From assembly GCA_034401795.1 (NCBI GenBank), contig CM067367.1:83312314-83376313 (forward strand): a stretch of 64,000 bases of DNA, written 5' to 3'. Each line of letters opens with the position of its first letter. The first letter of the stretch is position 1. The position numbers and the translations under genes are program-made. Source of the DNA: Chaetoderma sp. LZ-2023a. Its lineage: Eukaryota > Mollusca > Caudofoveata > Chaetodermatida > Chaetodermatidae. Of this stretch, positions 13,165 through 24,230 are shown piece after piece. A model generated the notes under the pieces. The model did not search any database. It had not been told where the DNA came from and was given only the letters and a program-made list of their open reading frames with translations.

Positions 13165-13245
13165 GGCATATTTTGATTAATAATTTGAAACTATTTTAAC
13201 TGGTACCTGATACTGCCTATGGCGAATTAGTTTCAAGATATTCTA
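13165..13245 (+). repeat. Decayed solo hairpin of family A/B
   Basis: TTTGAAACTATTTTAACTGG on the left and AATTAGTTTCAAGATATTC on the right flank a CTGCCTATGGC centre. The outer arms of family A are absent. Confidence 0.6.
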
Positions 13246-13352
13246 GAACGTTTCTGAATAGTCATCTTGAAATTGAGATACTGGCATGTCAAGGGTCAAA
13301 GGTTAACTCAAATTTCTCTTCAATCCTGTGCTCAGTGAAATTCCCAAGTCAT

Positions 13353-13758
13353 AATGCACCTTTCCAGTTTATCCATCCATCATATCACGTTACAGTTACG
13401 TGACGTGTGGGATGACGTCATAAGCAATGATGTCATAAATGACGTAGATAATTATGTCACGAACGCATAATTGGCAACGGGCTATGCGTTGTTGTACAAA
13501 TTGTATGTCTTTACTATTTAATAAAATGCTGTTGAGTCTTTTGAAACTAATTTGACTGGGCGCTGCTGCTGCTGCCATAGGCAGCAGCAACAGCACCTAG
13601 TCAAATTAGTTTCAAAATATTCAAACAGTTTACCTGTATAGTTTTCTGGAAATTGAAAGTCAAGTAATTCAGAGATCGATCGATCTCAACACGAACGAGG
13701 TGTGGGCTGAACATAGCTAGAGATGGGCGGGGCATAACTAAAACTGGATAGGTCCATT
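13353..13758 (-). mobile_element. Family A element (copy 3), nearly complete, 406 bp
   Basis: One of the best-preserved copies. The ends AATGCACCTTTCCAGTTT and AAACTGGATAGGTCCATT are inverted repeats. Inside, in order, are the arm with TGACGTCA-like sites, AATAAA, the hairpin at about 13530-13621 (GCTGCTGCTGCCATAGGCAGC at its centre), TTACCTGTATAG (complement of the CAGGTAA junction), GATCGATCGATC and GATGGGCGGGGCATA. It lies just beyond the 3' side of the LINE at 13770-15425. Confidence 0.85.
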
Positions 13759-13769
13759 CTAATTCCTTG

Positions 13770-15425
13770 CATTTGAAAAATTATGTTAATTTTGGAAACA
13801 ATGTTGCTCTAAGCTGTTTTTGTCTGAGACAGTCCTTTTATACTGCTTGTATTTTCTTCGTATCAATCAAGCAGCTATGCCACAAATATGAAGAAACATG
13901 TGTTTGATTTTGATTGGCATATTCAAGGCATGTGTGATATAGGATAGGTCTTGCTGTACCTGGCGTTGACTATATTTGCCCATAATCTGATCATATTGCA
14001 CTTTATTGTTATTTGCAATGGATACTTACCCAATTCCATGTGAATAACTGCAGTCGTCGTGCTATATCTTAGGTTAAGTAATGTCTTGAAAAATTTATTT
14101 TGGCATGTTTCGATAATATCCCCCTTTTCAAAACCCCATATTTCGGAAGCGTATAATAAGATTGGAGAGATCATTGTATCGAAAAGGATGCTTTGGAGAT
14201 CAATTGGTATTTGGACTTCTTTGATTCGTTTTACTAGGGCGTACATAGCTTTATTTCCTTGATTAAGATTTCTTTTCATACATGGGGTGAAATTGCCATT
14301 ATATTTGAAAACTGCTCCTAGGAAAAGGTATTCATCCACAATTTCGACATGCTGTTCGCCAATTGTGAAATCAGGCTGTGTTTTAATCTTCCGTTTAGAG
14401 AAGATGGTTATCTTTGTTTTTGATACGTTCACTTTAAGTTTGTGGGAAAGGCAATAGTTATGAAAGCTATCTAAACATAGTTGTAATGCTTGCGGTGAGT
14501 CAGCTAGAATGACAGTATCATCCGCATATAAAAGTACTGTCAGATATAAAAACAAGTTAAGGTGTTCATTTACAAAATTACTGATAGATGCAAGCCCGGT
14601 TATTCTATCATTCTGGGATTCCAAGTCATTAAAAATATAGTGAATATAAATGGCGATAGGGTTTCTCCCTGTCTTACTCCTATTTTACAGGAGAAATAAG
14701 CTGATGTTATGTGGTTGTGTGTGATTGGGGATTTTATTGCTTGGTAATATTAAAAATGTATTTAAAACACTTCTTAGATGGCTCATGTTTCACAAGTTTC
14801 TTCTATAGCCCTACCCGCCAGACTGTGTCGAATGCTTGTTTAAAATCAATGAAGCAGCAATACAACTTTTTCTTTTGTGCATAAAGTAGTTCATTTATTA
14901 AATATAATGATAAGATGTTGTCTAACGTGTATCGACCTTTTCTGAATTCACATTGTGCCTCCGTTATGATTTCATATTTCTCAGCATATACTTTAGTCGT
15001 GTATTTATGATTGCAGTAAACAGCTTACCTAGGCAACTGAGCAGCGTTATGGATCTATAATTCAAAGGATCAGCTGGGTCGCCTTTTTTTTTTATAAATT
15101 GGAAGTATGTTGCCTATCAACCACTCTTCTGTTATATTGCCACTGTTAAAAAATTGTATTAAATAGCTCCATGTATATAGTTAACATTGTGGTGGTTGTT
15201 GCTTTTATATATTCATTTAAAATACCGACTACGCATGTCGCTTTCCCATTTGCTAATTTGTTTATGGCTTTTTTTGTTTCTTCATCTATTGGTATGTCTA
15301 GCTCTCGACACTCCGGTATCTCTACATCTTCATTCTCTTCGATCTCATACTGAATATTATGTTTGTTTATGGACCCAAATGTGTGAGGGTATATGACCAC
15401 CACCACCCCACCCCCGCCCCAATCC
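13770..15425 (-). pseudogene. LINE reverse transcriptase, 5' and 3' truncated
   Basis: Minus-strand translation gives a largely continuous RT broken by a few frameshifts. ELDIPIDEETKKAINKLANG (about 15260) is the N-terminal RT region. Then come NILPIYKKKGDPADPLNYR (about 15060-15110), LYCCFIDFKQAFDTVWR (about 14820-14870) and the catalytic LYADDTVILADSPQA within a 233-codon open frame at 13923-14624. That frame also holds KLKVNVSKTKITIFSKRK and the thumb-like ILLYASEIWG. The endonuclease and 3' Cys region are missing. Domain content matches the 8980-11576 copy, so both are probably one family. The poly-Val frame near 15400 is a low-complexity junction. Confidence 0.9.
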
Positions 15426-15965
15426 ACCCCACCCCACCCGGCCGGGATTTACACCCTTGCATGTGTCCAGGATTAGTCCCGGTGGGGTGAAGCAATCATG
15501 AGACATAATCGAATTTGTGGAGCTAAACCGAATGGTTAATTAACCTATTGAAAAGAGTATTATGCGGAAATTCTCAGTGACCGTAACCGTTGACCTTGTA
15601 CTAGCAATACGTCTACTTGAGATGTTTGCGTACGCCCAGGTTTAGTCACAACCACGGTTAAGAAGTCCCTGGATATAAGCTGATATGGGAAGCTAAATCA
15701 AAAACGTTACTAGCGATGAGAGATGGACTGACAGACAGACGAAGAAAAAACAAGCGAGCGAACCAAACAAACACAAACGCGGAAAAGGCAATCTCTGATT
15801 GCTCTTATTTACTACATAGGCCTAAGACATAATTGTTCGAAAAATACCATAATTCATGTTGCCATATAGGGCTTATATTAATTTGACATGACAATAAATT
15901 GTCCGGCGTGCCCTAAATCGTTGACCTAATATGGGCCTTTTAAAATGATTGATATTGACCTGGGT
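15426..15965. other. No recognised feature
   Basis: Starts with a CCACCCC-rich stretch and continues as AT-rich sequence without recognised coding or repeat content. Confidence 0.4.
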
Positions 15966-16171
15966 AATGGATGAATCCAGTTTTAGCTATGCCCCGCCCA
16001 TTTCTAACTAAGCTCCACCCAAACCGTGCCCGTATTGGGATCGCTCGATCACTGCACTCCCTGAATCTCAATTTCCAGAAAACTATGCAGGTAAGCTGTT
16101 GGATATTTTGAAACTTATTTGACTGGGTGCCGTTGCTGCCTATCGCAAAGTCAAATTAGTTTCACAATTTC
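15966..16171 (+). repeat. Family A left half (copy 4)
   Basis: AATGGATGAATCCAGTTTTAG start, GCCCCGCCC box, GGGATCGCTCGATC and CTATGCAGGTAAG, then the hairpin with a shortened right arm (CTGCCTATCGCAAAGTCAAA). The TGACGTCA arm is missing, so the copy is truncated just after the hairpin. Confidence 0.8.
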
Positions 16172-17199
<1,028 letters not shown>

Positions 17200-17275
17200 T
17201 GTATGTTGAATATTTTGAACTTAATTTGATTGGAAGAATGCCAATCTTATTAACTCCAAAATATTCAACACAATA
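17200..17275 (+). repeat. Short solo hairpin, subfamily B type
   Basis: TGTTGAATATTTTGAACTTA on the left and TAACTCCAAAATATTCAACA on the right, with a shortened centre (GGAAGAATGCCAATC). Followed by CAATATTTCTTGTAT, similar to the other subfamily B tails. Confidence 0.65.
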
Positions 17276-18651
17276 TTTCTTGTATCGTGTTCAAAATTGT
17301 ACTAACTAACACGTTTTAGTTTTTTTGGGGAAACGTTTTAACTTATTTGTGAGATGTACTGTACTTATGAGTGGGCTGGCGGTTATGCTGGGTTGTAATT
17401 TGTAAGCCAAGTTAGTTTTCTATCTATACATTCCTATGAGGGTGACTCGTTTCTCATTTTATCTGCCATTTAGGTTTGGTGGTTTATTTTGACCACACAC
17501 CCACCCCACCACACACCCATTCGCGCAGACGGACATATAAACGACGTAAAATCGCTCACAATATAACGATCATTTAGAATTTAATAAACATTTTAATCAA
17601 TAGAATGTTTATTAAATTTTAAATTATTGTTAAATTGTAAAATGAAAAATGAGTTTAGTACTTCAACTAGAATCGATTCCTATCTAATCACTTTCGAGAT
17701 GATCTCGTGGGTATAATAGTGTCAAAATGATTTTACGATCTGATGGTTATATATTGATAGCGTGTGATTTCTGGGACCGATTTCTGCTTCTTACATGGAG
17801 GATACATGTAGACTATATCTATCCTCCATTAACGTTAGAAACATTTTTGCTCCGTCTCTCTTCTGATTACTGAAAAAAATCAGGAACACTGCATTATTAC
17901 GGCGTTTTAGCGACCGCGGTGGTTGGACCGGGCAAGTAGCCAGAAGAATGAGAAGCGCACTGAGAAGGGCCACAATTGATTGATAGTTGTTGACAAGTTG
18001 CTAACATGAAATGAAACATGAAATGAAACATCAGCTGAACAGCTGTTACTGTCAGATTGTATCGACGCGTCAAAAACTGAAAATACCAGGTCAGGCGCAC
18101 TGGCGATTTACTGAACTCAACCTAAAGTTCGGATATATTGTCGGGTTAAGCGGGTTACCTCGACAACATATCCGAACGACTGAGAGTATAATCGGACAAC
18201 GGTGTCACGTGTTACAAATTCGTATCACGTGGTACAAATTCCACTCGATTACTCTTGCTTCAAGCGAGAGTAAAAGTGTGCGCTATGCGTAGATAGGCAA
18301 AGCAACCACGTGAAACTTCCGTTCGGGGTAATACAACAACGAAACCGAATTCAAGCCAAGTCATCGGCGGTCGCGACAACCAGCCCCATAGCGAGGGCAT
18401 GCGAATGAGTGATCTAACCGATATATAAGATATCAATGGTTACGATGTTGGAGGCCATTATGCCTATTACACATATGATATAGTGTTGCTCCCGACAATG
18501 TTATATGCTTGTCTGTTTACTTGTGTATTGTTAACAAGGCGAGTCCTACTACATAGTAATCGAAAACAATATAGGGATCCATTTCTATCTATTCACCGCG
18601 CATTTCTATCTAGTCCCCTCCCACATTTATCGATTTGAAAACAAATAAACA
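17276..18651. other. No gene; one small hairpin
   Basis: Contains the inverted pair GTTCGGATATATTGTCG (18127) and CGACAACATATCCGAAC (18161), a 17-bp stem with one mismatch. Otherwise no gene or repeat recognised. Confidence 0.45.
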
Positions 18652-18825
18652 GTTGAATATTTTGAAGCTAGTTTGACTGTGGCTGTTGCGGCCATATTCA
18701 GCAGAATGTTTATTAAATTGTACTTATCAAAGACATAATATTCGGACACTTTCTTGACACACTTCTATTTTCGTGAGGAAGTCATTTTGATTGCGACATC
18801 AACTAACATGTGGCGTAGCAATATA
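18652..18825 (+). repeat. Family A fragment (copy 5)
   Basis: CAGTTGAATATTTTGAAGCT, then CAGAATGTTTATTAAATTG and AAGACATA mark the hairpin left arm and the following segment. The copy is broken where the next, opposite-strand copy begins. Confidence 0.6.
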
Positions 18826-19251
18826 ATTTTCCAGTTTATCCGTCCATCATCTGACGTCATACGACGTCATAATGAACTAAGTGGCGTCTAGGATGACGCC
18901 ATAATTAATTATGCCATGAATGACTCGATTTAGTCCGTCTTTAACGCTTAATAGTACGACAGGCTGTGCGAATTGTATGTCTTTGCCATTTAATAAACAT
19001 TCTGTTGTATATTTTGAAACTAATTTGACTGGGCGCTGCTGCTGCAAATTTGACTGGGCGCTGCTGCTGCCATAGGCAGCAACAGCACCCAGTCAAATTA
19101 GTTTCAAAGTATTTAACAGCTTATCTGTATATAGCATTCTGGAAATTGATAGTTAGGGAGTTCATGGATCGATCGATCACAAAACGAGCGAGGTGGGGTC
19201 GGAGCTTAGCTAGGGATTGGCGGGACATAGCTAAAGCTGGAAAGGTTCATT
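18826..19251 (-). mobile_element. Family A element (copy 6) with duplicated hairpin segment
   Basis: Complete minus-orientation copy ending GCTGGAAAGGTTCATT. It carries TGACGTCA and several near-TGACGTCA palindromes at 18850-18900. The hairpin left arm has a direct 23-bp duplication (AATTTGACTGGGCGCTGCTG twice, about 19021 and 19047), so the stem is asymmetric. Confidence 0.8.
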
Positions 19252-20033
19252 CCTACTCTCATCTGTGTTTTGTGTATTGATAGAAGGCTTCAACACAAAA
19301 TTAAAGCTCTCGTGTTCCATTAAATATAGACACCGTTGCACGAGATATGAGATGCCTGTTCAATTTACCCAGCATGCAATGCTACCCGGTGTGCGATGCT
19401 ACGAGCATGCAATTCCCTGACTCCATAATCGTTGGAACTATTCTGCCCCCCCCCCCACTGACAAAAGGGGGGTAAGTAAAAAGAATTCAAAATTGAGATT
19501 TTGACACATCTTGCCTAATTTGGACCTGCTCTTTTCAATGGAACTATTGCCAATGTAAAATTCTTTTTAGATTTTTAGTTATAAAATAACAAAATGATGT
19601 ATGTCTTCCCCATCACAGACAATTACAATGACAAAAGGAAGTAACCGCATTTCCTTTGACAGAAGGAAGTATATTACACATACTCCATTTTGTCATTGTA
19701 AATGCTGAACATACTTCCTTTTGTCAATGAAATATCTTCAGTCAAAGATATCTAATTTGCATATCAAAAGGGCACATGTTTCGCTCATGTGTCATGCATG
19801 GTACTCTCACTGCATGTAACAAGTGCATAAAAAGGTATGGATTTGCACTATTGAGTACAGTCTACTTGTAAACATATAATATGGTTAGTTCAAAGTACAT
19901 GATTTAATAATTTACAAGTCAGGTCTACAAACCAGATCCGCTATTAAATTAAAAAATTGGTCAGTTTTCCTAGAACTGGACTATAAGGCTACAGCTCCAG
20001 TTTACCATTAAAAACAAGATAATAAGCAGTCAC

Positions 20034-20091
<58 letters not shown>
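20034..20091 (+). repeat. (TTA)n microsatellite
   Basis: TTA trinucleotide tract immediately before the ORF fragment of the 2.9-kb element. Confidence 0.95.
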
Positions 20092-20099
20092 AGCGCCAA

Positions 20100-20415
20100 A
20101 TTCACAAACAACCCGTTACTTGTAAATGTAAAAGAAGTTAAGTTTGTACCTGGATCGGTTTCTATGTATTGGAAAGAGGACTTGGATGAAACAGATTACA
20201 AAGAAGGTTTATTCTTAAAGAAAAAAATAGCTGCAAAAGCACTGGAGAAAAGGCTTCAATATCCTTCTCGTAGTGTTCCACGAGGTGTTATTGCATCTAA
20301 AAAATTAGGGATTATTAGATCTCTCTGCCAACTTATCCCACCTAATCACCGCACATTTTGGGAAAACTTACCAGAGGACATTAAAGCTGCTAATTTGATT
20401 GCCAAATTTGAATAG
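20100..20415 (+). CDS. Unidentified ORF fragment inside the TTAA element
   Basis: An open frame runs from about 20097 through Met at 20164 to a TAG at 20413-20415. It has a protein-like composition: Lys-rich helix-forming region (KKKIAAKALEKR), then a basic RSVPRG segment and a C-terminal IPPNHRTFWENLPED motif before the stop. There is no upstream start in good context, so it may be the last exon or the 3' end of a transposon-borne gene cut by the TTA tract. I do not recognise the family. Its place inside a 2.9-kb inverted-repeat element suggests it is an element-encoded or captured coding remnant. Confidence 0.45.
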
Positions 20416-20559
20416 GAAAAACTGCACTGATCTGTAAAAAAGGTTTTGTTTTCATAAATACCGTAACACATCAAGTTTGAATTTTCTTAAACAATTACTG
20501 TTCATGAATAATGTATATGTATTGGTATTTTCAAATCTTTTGATTTAAATTTGTTGAAA

Positions 20560-20762
20560 ATTTACCTTCTTGTTTTAATAAAGACCAATTTACATACTCT
20601 CAGGTTTGGACTTATTTGAAAATAATTTACTGTCAATAAATGATTTATTAGTGTTTTCACACACAATGAAATGATGCATTTTATGTGAACATAATGTGAT
20701 GAAATTGTGGAATTTGTTGACGATTTACTATTTTGTTTTTTATAAACACCTTTACATATCAC
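20560..20762 (+). repeat. Degenerate AT-rich repeat units
   Basis: Loose units with TGTGAA..ATAAT, ATGAAAT(T)GTGGAATTTGTTGA, TTTTGTTTT and ACACCTTTACATAT. The same pattern recurs at about 21110-21310. The open frames here reflect AT-rich tandem structure. Confidence 0.5.
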
Positions 20763-21068
20763 CCCGAATTCAATAAGGAGGTTTAAACTCGGTTTAGGCT
20801 AAACCAGGTAATAAATATGTTTTAATCTAAAGATATATACTGGTTTAAATTATAATTGCCTCAAAATAAGGTCTCTCCGCAATACTATAAAACGTGTTAT
20901 ATATTGAAATAAACAGATTTTGGTACTGGTAAATAAGACCCATATGATAGATATCTAGCGAATATCGACCTCATTACGCACGAAGGGAGATCCAATACAC
21001 TGAATTTCTTATCACCGGCCAGGACAAAGCTTAAACCAAGTCTAGCTAAACCTCCTTATTGAATTCGG
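20763..21068. mobile_element. ~305-bp MITE inside the TTAA element
   Basis: Terminal inverted repeats CCCGAATTCAATAAGGAGGT (left, with one base difference) and ACCTCCTTATTGAATTCGGG (right). The similarity continues inward (AAACTCGGTTTAGG against its inverse near AAACCAAGTCTAG). It has no coding capacity. Confidence 0.8.
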
Positions 21069-21770
21069 GCCATGATGTTTACGTTTAGCCTGCTTTAAAT
21101 AATCATATTTGTATTTTCACCTAAATTGCCTAATGAAATGTTTTTCTCTTAAAATTATGTAACGAAACTGTAAAATTAGTTGAGAATGTGACATTTTGTT
21201 TCTAAAAACACCGTTACAAGTATTTTTTATGTGAAAATAATTTAATGAAACTGTAAAATTTGTTGAAAAATTGATCATTTGGTTTTGTTGTAGGTACACA
21301 TTTACATATTGTTTTGTGTTTACTTGAAAACAAATATTTGGACTCGAACGATTTTTAGTATTTTCAAACCTAAAACAATGGTATATATGTTTATTGTAAG
21401 AAGAAACTGGATACAGAACCCTCTTTTCATCTATCCCATTACGTTTCTTTAATTACAAAAGGGAGTAAATGTGAATTTACACTGACAAAAGGATGTAAAG
21501 TATGATTACTCTGGAATTTGAACACTAGAAACACAGATATACAATGGCAAAAGGAAGTATGTCACTATAATTTGTTTAAAAGGAACCAGTTCTGATTTTC
21601 TTTTAAATAATAGTAATCTTTAACACATATGTGTCGCTCTGATATAATTTTGACAGAAATGTGCTGGAAATTGACACAGGGCTATCCATACATGCATTTT
21701 ATTTATTTTCTCAAAAAAATGATTTCTTGGACATACTACCTTTTGTGAATGTAGGGCAGTAGTGGATGCT

Positions 21771-22057
21771 ATATTCGTTTAGTCTATTGTCTTCACAAAC
21801 CAGGATTTCTCAAACAAAACCAACCCGCTTGCACGTGCAAATAGTCATTTCAAGCTTTCTCTAATCTTCTGGAAATTGACACAGTTACGATGAACAGTAT
21901 TGAAATGCAGGCCGTCGAATGTACTGCCCCGATAAGTACGCCCTACCAGCATGCTTCCGCTTCCAGAGCTGAAGGAGAAATGACTATTTGCACGTGCAGG
22001 CAGGTTGGTTTTGTTTGAGAAATCCTGGCCTATACAGACAATAGACTAAACGAATAT
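21771..22057. mobile_element. 287-bp MITE with ~75-bp inverted ends
   Basis: Left ATATTCGTTTAGTCTATTGTC with CCAGGATTTCTCAAACAAAA and GCACGTGCAAATAGTCATTT. The right end is the inverse, finishing GACAATAGACTAAACGAATAT. The long stems flank a short unique centre. It lies between the interior of the 2.9-kb element and that element's right arm. Confidence 0.8.
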
Positions 22058-22200
22058 GGCGTCCAATAGTTACAACGATTATGGAGTCAGGAAACTGCAT
22101 GGTGGGTAGCATAGCATGCTGGGTAAATTCAACAGAAATCAGCAGGCATCTCATATCTCGTGCAAAAGGGTTTATATTTAATGGGACACGAGAGCTTTAA

Positions 22201-22568
22201 TCTATAGTCTGTATAGCAATACACCTTGATGAACATGTTATCAAATTTAATGGAACGGACGGGTGGGAGCGGGTGGAGGTGTGTGTATAAATGTTTCTTC
22301 TGGGAGTTATCTAAGATATGCTATCTATTTAGCAGTAAATATCGCAGACGCTTAAGATAACAGATTCGATCAGATGGAAGGTGCATTACGCGTAGCGCCG
22401 CTGGCAGAATGTCAACCACAACACACGTGCGATGCCTCGCCGTTCGCAGGATAGCAACTTTACGTGCCACGCCCAAAACCGAAGAAAACACACCATAAGA
22501 TTCCAAAATTTACCCTTGATGTTGATGAATCAAATACTGCTGGAAAGACAAATGCGACACAAATTGTA
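22201..22568. other. No recognised feature
   Basis: Nothing identified between the TTAA element and the next family A copy. Confidence 0.4.
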
Positions 22569-22917
22569 AATGGACAGTTCTAGCTTTAACTATACCCTAC
22601 CCATCTTTAGCTAAGCTCCACCCACACCTCGCATGTGTTGGTATATGTCGATCCCTGAACTTCCTGACTATCAATTTCCAGAAAACTATGTAGGTAAGCT
22701 GTTGATTATTTTGAAACTAATTCGACTTGGTGCTATTGATGCCTATGTCAGTAGCAGCGCCCAGTCAAATTAGTTTCAAAATATTCAACAGCATGTTTAT
22801 TAAATAATAAATACTTATCTACGGCATTCATGACGTCATTGATTATGACGTCATCCTACTCGTCACATAGTTGATTATGACGTCATATGATGGATGGACA
22901 AACTGGAAAGGTCCATT
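22569..22917 (+). mobile_element. Family A element (copy 7)
   Basis: AATGGACAG start and AAACTGGAAAGGTCCATT end. Contains CTATGTAGGTAAGCTG before the hairpin, and two TGACGTCA sites at about 22842 and 22876. The segment with TACAATTCGTACAACAACG is shortened, so it is about 50 bp smaller than copy 3. Confidence 0.8.
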
Positions 22918-23406
22918 GTCTGAAGGAAAGAACCCAACCGGCATATGATATGTCACACAATTCACATCAGCATATCAACAAATCAATATCTAATCAGACT
23001 AACGAGTGATATGTGAGTAGCGTACAGAAAGCCAATCAATGCTATCTTTATATAGGATATTTTAGATGCGGTACTCCAAGGAATACAAATAGCCATCCTC
23101 TCTTCAGACGAAAATGTGTTTATTCCCGGCCTATCCCACTTTTCAGAACATCGTGAAGGCTGTCGTGTGATAAGTGTTCTGGGAGGTGTCGGGTTATACC
23201 TCTCACAAGGCGCTGCTCGTCCTGATATGTTAGAGTACTCCCTGAATTCTATTCATTTCTGAGATGGTTCACCTATGGAAAATTCTATGAAAATGGCAAA
23301 GTTAGCTGTTGTACTGCTACTAATGTTAGTAATATATATATCTGTCAAGTATGTTTATAACGGTCACTGTATGGTCCATTAAGTGGTGGCCTCTAAAGTC
23401 CAGCTT
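22918..23406. other. No recognised feature
   Basis: Nothing identified between two family A copies. Confidence 0.4.
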
Positions 23407-23809
23407 AATGGACCTTTCCATTTTTAGCCATGCCCCGCCCATCACTAGCTAAACTCCACCCACACCTCGCCGTGTTCGGATTGCTCGATCCCCGAATGTC
23501 ATAGCTATCAATTTCCTGAAAAATATTCAGGGAAGCTGTTGAATATTTGGTAACTAATTTGACTAGGTGCTGTTGCTGCCTATGGCAGCAACAGCGCCCA
23601 GTCAAATTAGTTTCAAAATATTCAACCGAATATTTATTAAATAGTAAAGACATACAATTTGTACAACAACACATAGCCAGTCTTCAAATATGCGTTCGTG
23701 ACGTACATATCGACGTCATTCATGACGTAATTCATTATGATGTCATTCTACACATCACGTAGCTGATTATGACGTCATATGATGGGTAGATACTCTGGAA
23801 AGGTGAATT
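23407..23809 (+). mobile_element. Family A element (copy 8) with intact 43-bp stem
   Basis: AATGGACCTTTCCA start, GCCCCGCCC box, hairpin at 23538-23626 (two 43-base arms around TAT), several TGACGTC-type sites and a CTGGAAAGGTGAATT end. The best example of hairpin symmetry. Confidence 0.85.
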
Positions 23810-23814
23810 GAGGG

Positions 23815-24230
23815 AGCCATTTCTAGCTAAGCCTCGCCCATTTTTAGCTATGTCCTGCCCATTTCTAACTAAGCCTCGCCCATTTTAAGCTATGTCCTGC
23901 CCATTTCTAACTAAGCTTCGCCCATTTTAGCCCTCAGTTTGGGCGTATTGGGAAAGTTATTTACGTTGAACCACGAATTCTCAGAATCCCAATTTCAAGT
24001 GATTAAGGTGTTGAATATTTTGAAACTAATTTGACTGGGCATTGTTGCTGCCGATCAGAATGTTGATTAAATAGTAAATCCATCAAAAACATACACACCG
24101 TACACTAGACGGACTATTAAATGTGCATGTCGGAGCTATGTACGTCACTATGTATTGTGACGCCATCCTACATGTGACGTAATTGAGCATGGCGTCATAT
24201 GCTTGAGTGACAGCTCGCATCCCTCCATTA
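23815..24230 (+). repeat. Family A variant (copy 9) with repeated left arm
   Basis: The left arm unit (GCCCATTTCTAACTAAGC with TCGCCCATTTTAGCTATG) is repeated several times in tandem at 23815-23935. The rest follows the variant of copy 2: TTTACGTTGAACCACGAATT, a one-armed hairpin (CATTGTTGCTGCCGATCAGA) and an ACTTGAGTGACAGCTCGCAT end. Confidence 0.7.

Larger units (their letters stand above)
19301..22200. mobile_element. 2.9-kb TTAA-flanked inverted-repeat element
   Basis: The left end TTAAAGCTCTCGTGTTCCAT (19301) is inverted at the right end, ATGGGACACGAGAGCTTTAA (to 22200). Further matches extend about 150 bp inward: GCACGAGATATGAGATGCCTG, TTTACCCAGCATGC, and TGACTCCATAATCGTTG with its inverse at 22070-22095. 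TTAA at both edges suggests a 4-bp target duplication, as in piggyBac or Kolobok superfamilies. The interior has scattered ACAAAAGGAAGTA motifs on both strands, an ORF fragment at 20100-20415 and two smaller inverted-repeat elements. No complete transposase was seen. Confidence 0.7.

Noticed and set aside
14059-14262. Plus-strand frames over the 14-kb LINE
   Set aside because: They lie antisense to a clear RT frame on the minus strand.
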